This document shows, piece by piece, positions 58,864-64,000 of a stretch of DNA of 64,000 bases. Position 1 is the first letter of the stretch, and each line of letters opens with the position of its first letter. Location of the stretch: NCBI GenBank assembly GCA_963971225.1, contig OZ020269.1:4526001-4590000 (forward strand). The letters are read 5' to 3'. The translations under genes were made by a program, and so were the position numbers. The DNA is from Melieria omissa (lineage: Eukaryota; Arthropoda; Insecta; Diptera; Ulidiidae). A model generated the notes under the pieces. It was not told where the DNA came from, ran no database searches, and saw only the letters and a program-made list of their open reading frames with translations.

Positions 58864-61800
58864 CGTCTGTCTGTGCTTTTTCTCAACTGAAACCATTAAG
58901 TCAAACTCTACCAGCAAAGTTTTAACGTTCTCGGAAAAATGAAACGACCAGCGCCAACTGAGAAGAGAACTGAACACTTGACAACAAACTATATTTGCAT
59001 GATTGAACGAAATGAACCACGTAACTGTACCCGGTAATGTCAGAGAAATAACAGCGATGAAAGTATTGAAAATTCACAGCCGAACTTGCGGTGTGAGTGA
59101 ACGAACGATCCTGAAGTGCGGAGCCAAACACCGATAGAATAACGTGTGTCGAGGTGAGGGGCATGGTCAAAGAAATCCCACCACCGCCGGCCTCAATTGT
59201 CCAAGTTCGCAACTGGCAAAATTCCATAGTCCAAACAACTCAAACGCGATAATTTCGGAAAATGTTTCCGATTAGCCGATCCTAATAACAACAACTGAAC
59301 TATGGTCCGGACATAAATAACATCCACACACACACACCTACACACAAAACGCACACTTGTTGGCTTCTCACCAACTCGAAGATCGCATCGCAAACAACGA
59401 ACCAAAACTTGTTCTTCAAATTCAATTTTGTGTTATGGAATTTTGCGTTTCGCAGCATGTTTTCTGTTTCACTGTTATTTATTATTATTATTATTAAAAT
59501 TATTGTTGTTACATATTAAAATGTACCGTATCACTGTTTTCAAGTTTTATTAGCGTTTTACAACACCACACACGAACAGATATTTTATGTAAAGGAAATC
59601 GAATACACATATAGATACCAGCTAGTACCGTTATTGATACAAACATATCTTTTATAGAACTTTAAGCTTGTTGATTTGATAATCGCATAGACATATTGCC
59701 CACTTTGATTGTACTTTCCCGCTCCCCACTCCCCACAGTATGCCGCCTGCCTTTGTGTACATACAAACATACAGACGTGCATCCAATCATACATACAAAC
59801 GCAAACACAACACACTCCGGTGGAGTTGTTGAGAGATTTTGTAGTATTTTGATATTTTCTAATGTGAATAAACCGAGAGGATATGTCGATTCGTTAACAA
59901 ACAAACCGCGCCCACGGTGGCTTAAGGTGGAAATTGTTGTTTTATTTTATATTAGACAACGGTTTTTTATGTGGAAACTAAAATGGAATCAAGGTTTTAT
60001 GTGGCTGAGACTGATGTGTTTTCTTTTACAGGGATTTTTTAAATTATAATTTATTCAGTTAAGACATATTAACTCAATCGGTGTTAACACAATCTGTCTT
60101 AAAAGTCGTTAAATGAATTTGATTGAATTAATGTGAATTACCTTAGGAATCTGCTTCAAAAAGATTTCATACACATTTTGTTTAAAGATTTACTAATTTT
60201 GAACAATTTCTCACAATCGGATTTATCGAAAATCATATTTTATAGTCTGTGTCCGTATATGTGTCGGACAAAGCAGAGTTCATAATCTTATAATCTGTGT
60301 CAATATTTGGCAAGCTTTGATTTCATATATGCATTATTGATCACTTTATAATTTCAAAAGATTTATTACCATCAGAAATATTCGATTTGTGCCATTTTAA
60401 ATAAGTTTTGTTTCAACAATTTATTGCTATGAGAATAATTTACTTTGTATAATTATAATCTGTCTTAGTCTAAGAGTATGATCTATCAGACTCCGCGTTT
60501 CGGGCCATGGCAATGTGTCTTTCACACACGATTTACTTTTTTAGACGCCTCCCCGCTCCTCCCAGTGCGCGAACATTTAAGGACGCCAATTCGCACAAAA
60601 GTTCGCATTTTTCGGTTGTTGCAATTTCATTCAATGGAATGCAGCTAATTTATTACCGGCGACATGCTCACTTTGCTGCAAATAGTTTCTGCCATTATGT
60701 ACACTGCCCCAACAACAACGACAATGCAAAATGACTAAAATAGAAATTTGTCAAAAATTATGAAATATTACCTGACATCGTTAACAACAAAATATGCCCG
60801 TCGTATTGTGCGGCAACAGTGCTCGAATGTTGCGGCAACATGTTGCCAATTTGGGGCAGCGTGCTGCGAAGCTGATTTGCACACTTTGCCGCTGATTTCG
60901 AACAAACTCGCAAATATGAATAAATGGCTGCATGTAAATATGTATGGCTATGGGCAGACATACATGGACTGTGTGCACTGTGAGTGAGGAAATTTGTGCG
61001 ACGACGCCGCGTGGTTTTGTTCTTTTTGCGGCCGCAGCTCAACGATCAGGAAGTTTCGACGCTTCGTAAAATTCTGGCATGCTTAATGTTTAGACGTTGC
61101 AAATTGCAAACCATATCGCTTAGCATGCGATGGGTACACTGAGGGAAAATGGCCTATAGGTGAAATTGATCTTTTGTTTCCTTTCTACGATCAAATGTGA
61201 TGACCACTAATGTAATCGTGGGCATTTTATGATAATTGCGATTCAAACCACTTAATGAATCGATCTCAGATACCTTGTCAAGTTTACTGTGAGGTTTTAA
61301 GAAAAATATTACACTAAAAGCAGTCGAGGAAAGACGATTTTGTCCGACTACCTTCATGGTACTACCATGTAGGATTGAAGTAGTTAGCTCAATCAGCCAG
61401 CTATGACAGTGTTTTACGCGAAAGTCAAAGGACATCGATGGACACCGTGCCTTCGTTAGGAGCACAAGTCAAGAAAGGAAGAAGAGTTGTCGCTTTGTAG
61501 TCGGTTGCCCTCTGATTACTCGACTAGTACACTCGGAGGTCTCTGAGGCCCATTGTGATGGATCTACATAAGTAACTAAGCATTGGGCCTTCAATTCAAC
61601 TTGACCCACCAATTCATATTGTTTTCAACGCTTTTTTTTTGTAATTTATTGGTTTTTTGTTTACATTAAGGTCGACCGCTCCCTCGACCCAAGCGCCACT
61701 GAGTAACTGAGTGTGAGTCAGCGTGTCAGATGTAAAATTAGATTTCACTCGCCTTCCACTGGCCGTTCAGCTGCCCTACAGGCGAAGCTGCTTTATTCGC

Positions 61801-62491
61801 GCTGCATGCGGCTGATATTCTTTAGTACGCACAACAACTACAACACAAATCAATTGATCTACCAAGCGACAAAAAACCAAAAAGCCCACAACAAAAACAG
61901 TAGTTTTAATTAAATTCAACAAAAAGTTGGCAATGGTCAATTCAAACGTCAATAAAAATAGACACATCGAATGCGGCGCAACATTATTGCTGCTTCCAAC
62001 CCAAAACCGATCAGCTATACCCAAAACAACAGCAACGGTGATAACAACAAAACCGTGCAAACAGCAACAACGCCGTATGTGTGACATTTGCTCAAATGCT
62101 CGATTGGCAAATCAAACACGCCAATTAGTTTCATCAATTCATCTGTGGATGTTGCTATTTAATCGCAATGCCAACAACAATGCCAGCGACCGCCGACCCA
62201 ACGCCAGCAACAATTGCCGCATGCAGCGTTCCCAATAGTTGCAGGGAGCGTTTGCACCTCTGCCGCTCTGCAATAACAAAAAAAGCGACCACAACGGCGG
62301 AAAAAACCACAAACGAGCGAAATAAAAAAATTAGCAGAATTGTGCGGCAGCGTTTCCACCCTTTCGGCAGTGCAGTGACAACAACAGCGACGGTCGATTG
62401 CGTTGTTAACATTTGACAGTAGACGACATGTAGACATGTCGCCGGTACCTAATATTACAGAATTAAAACCAGTTAAGGGATTTTTTAAGTA
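58864..62491. other. Region downstream of troponin C, no gene supported
   Basis: It contains long AT-rich stretches (59400-60480), ATT and CA simple repeats, a SINE-tail fragment at 61529 and a CAA/ACA-rich tract at 61830-62400. None of the short frames shows a domain. Part may be troponin C 3' untranslated sequence. Confidence 0.5.
61529..61559 (+). repeat. SINE 3'-tail fragment
   Basis: ACACTCGGAGG, five bases, then GAGGCCCATTGTGAT matches the tail of the complete SINE at 31541-31571 almost base for base. The tRNA-like head is absent. Confidence 0.5.
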
Positions 62492-62701
62492 CAGTCGTGC
62501 CTGATACAGTGAACTAATTATTGCAAGGCCTGTTCACAGTATCGAGGTTGTTCACTATATAAAGGTTAACATTTTGGTTCAAAAACTCGTTTTATTTGGT
62601 CAAAATACACCTTTTTGTTTTTTGATGAAACTTTTTTCAAAATCCATATCAAAATTTGGGTGTTCACTATATCGGGTGTTCACTATACCCAGACCCGACT
62701 T
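62492..62701. mobile_element. pogo-like MITE
   Basis: The left end is CAGTCGTGCCTGATACAGTG after TA (62490-62491). The right end is the imperfect reverse complement (CACTATACCCAGACCCGACTT), followed by TA at 62702-62703. GTTCACTATA recurs three times inside. The 210-bp body has no coding capacity. Confidence 0.5.
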
Positions 62702-62703
62702 TA

Positions 62704-63571
62704 TATTGAAAATATGTAGAAAATCATCGAAAATCTAAAAACATTAAATAAAACAAACTTTTAAATATTACTGGTGTTTTTTTTTTTTGAAAAATCATCT
62801 GTCAAATTTTTTCAACAAAATTTTGATTTTGTTAAAAACTCAACTTTTTTATTAGACTACACACCAACTCGTTGTGCTGGGAACAAAGCCGAAACATGAG
62901 TGGTCCCGGTTTGGTTCGGTTGTCTAAATGTCAAAAATCGCAACTCGCCAGGTGGATTCTGTCGAAATGTGAGCGCCACACTGTTCGTGATTGTGTTGCT
63001 TTTGAAATACACTAGCGCCACTAATTTGAGAAATTTCACAGAACTGCTTTCGTGAGGATTCTCTAACGAGTTCGGCAGCAGTTTTGGGCGCACACATGCG
63101 CGCGCACAGCTGCAAACACACACACACACCAGCTCACTAATCGATCCCATCCAATTCAATTCATTCAATCCGATTTCGATTCGAATTTAATTCGCCGCTG
63201 CTGCCACATTGTCCAACGTGCAAGCGTCGCGTTGTGTCGCATCGTGATTGCTGCGGGTGTGTGTTCGACTCGACGTTGTGGTCATCGGCATTGTCGTTCC
63301 GACACAGTGTTCTCTAATTCGATCTGATCGAAAGGTAATTTTTTAATTGACGCCGATCACAGCTCTTGAGTGATTATCGAAATTCGGAACCGTGAACACG
63401 TCGCTTCAAAGTTCGCGCTAAATCGTTTTGTGAGTGGGCTTCTGCGGATGTGCAGCGATTTATATTCCATCCCAGTTTCATAACTTTGCAATTTGCAAAA
63501 TCTTAGGGACACTCGAGTTCGGCCAGTTGGGTTTACTTTGGATTAATTAGAAACTCTCGAACACACTAAAA
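62704..63571 (+). other. Region before the last candidate exon, possibly 5' untranslated
   Basis: The first part is AT-rich. From about 63190 composition becomes more balanced, and a donor-like GAAAG|GTAATT occurs at 63335. This could be an untranslated first exon of the gene whose ATG lies at 63572. Nothing is certain. Confidence 0.3.
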
Positions 63572-63574
63572 ATG
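63572..63574 (+). CDS. Candidate ATG-only first coding exon of a further gene
   Basis: CTAAAAATG is followed at once by GTAAGTAAAT, a strong donor, so the exon would encode only Met in phase 0. Insect troponin C genes typically have such tiny first coding exons, and the H1-like gene in this window has one too. The rest of the gene would lie beyond the window, so its identity is unknown. Confidence 0.35.
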
Positions 63575-64000
63575 GTAAGTAAATAAATAAACGATGATGA
63601 TGTGATTGTGTGTTGGCATTCTACGACCTTGAGCGACAAGGAAATCCCAATCGAAAATATAACTGAAAGTGATGAGTTGGTTTGCTGTGTTGCTTGAGAT
63701 AACTTTGGAGGAGAAATGAGCAGAATTTTGATGTTGAAACATGTGAAAGTGAACATTTTTGGAATCTACTGGAGTGAATGTTTAAAACATTGACAAACAA
63801 ATTTGTTTTGTTTTGGAGCCCTTTACTAAAATGTATATTGTTCGATAATTGTTGAACGGGAATGTTGTTGGTGGAACTTTAAGGACATTTTGCTAACCCA
63901 AGAAATGTTTTAAATAACCTTTGATTTTAATTTAAACTGGCGCAAAAGTTTCCAAAAAATACTTGTTGAGTAACAATTAGTGGAAACCCCCGAAAAGCCC

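Noticed and set aside
1..64000. CRISPR arrays, bacterial operons, ribosome binding sites
   Set aside because: The DNA is clearly animal nuclear, and no regular short repeats with unique spacers were seen.

Overview
The window looks like nuclear DNA of a higher (brachyceran) fly, perhaps a tephritid or drosophilid relative. It has GT-AG introns of 60-70 nt beside introns of many kilobases, AATAAA signals, CA microsatellites and insect-type transposons. It also carries a Wnt5 gene with the long fly-type insert and a fly-type troponin C. The species cannot be fixed from sequence alone. All gene models below were assembled by hand from splice signals and reading-frame phase.

Layout. Positions 1-29080 hold the 3' part of Wnt5 on the + strand: six exons at 7720-7900, 16332-16920, 17852-18121, 28381-28483, 28659-28826 and 28893-29080. 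The 5' exons lie outside the window. Its large introns are full of mobile DNA: a piggyBac-like element with TTAA sites (8731-10319), an inverted pair of small CAGTG-ended repeats, and a long-inverted-repeat element (18530-23455) into which a decayed gypsy-like LTR retroelement (19130-22804) has inserted. Between Wnt5 and the next gene lies a tRNA-headed SINE flanked by a perfect 12-bp duplication (31499-31907).

Positions 32780-47244 carry four head-to-tail paralogues, here called LRR-A to LRR-D. They encode single-copy-looking, uncharacterised cell-surface proteins: a leucine-rich repeat ectodomain with a C-terminal cysteine cap, a linker (Thr-rich and mucin-like in B and C), a fibronectin-III-like domain ending in a conserved TISPF(N/S)C motif, a transmembrane helix, and a tyrosine-containing cytoplasmic tail encoded by a separate last exon. 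B and C are a recent tandem duplication that includes about 350 bp of upstream DNA. This cluster is the best candidate for an undescribed system: a small receptor family whose outer N-terminal half diverges while the rest stays nearly identical.

Positions 48095-48753 hold a short intron-containing linker-histone (H1) variant. Positions 56831-58862 hold a troponin C of the TpnC41C type, with a possible alternative first exon at 52690. A Tc1-like remnant (53562-54464) lies between them. The last 5 kb is mostly non-coding, with a pogo-like MITE and a possible first coding exon of a further gene at 63572.

The main genes act separately: Wnt5 is a secreted signal, the LRR proteins are surface receptors, the H1 variant is chromatin, and TpnC is sarcomeric. 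Nothing suggests one pathway joining them, except within the LRR cluster.
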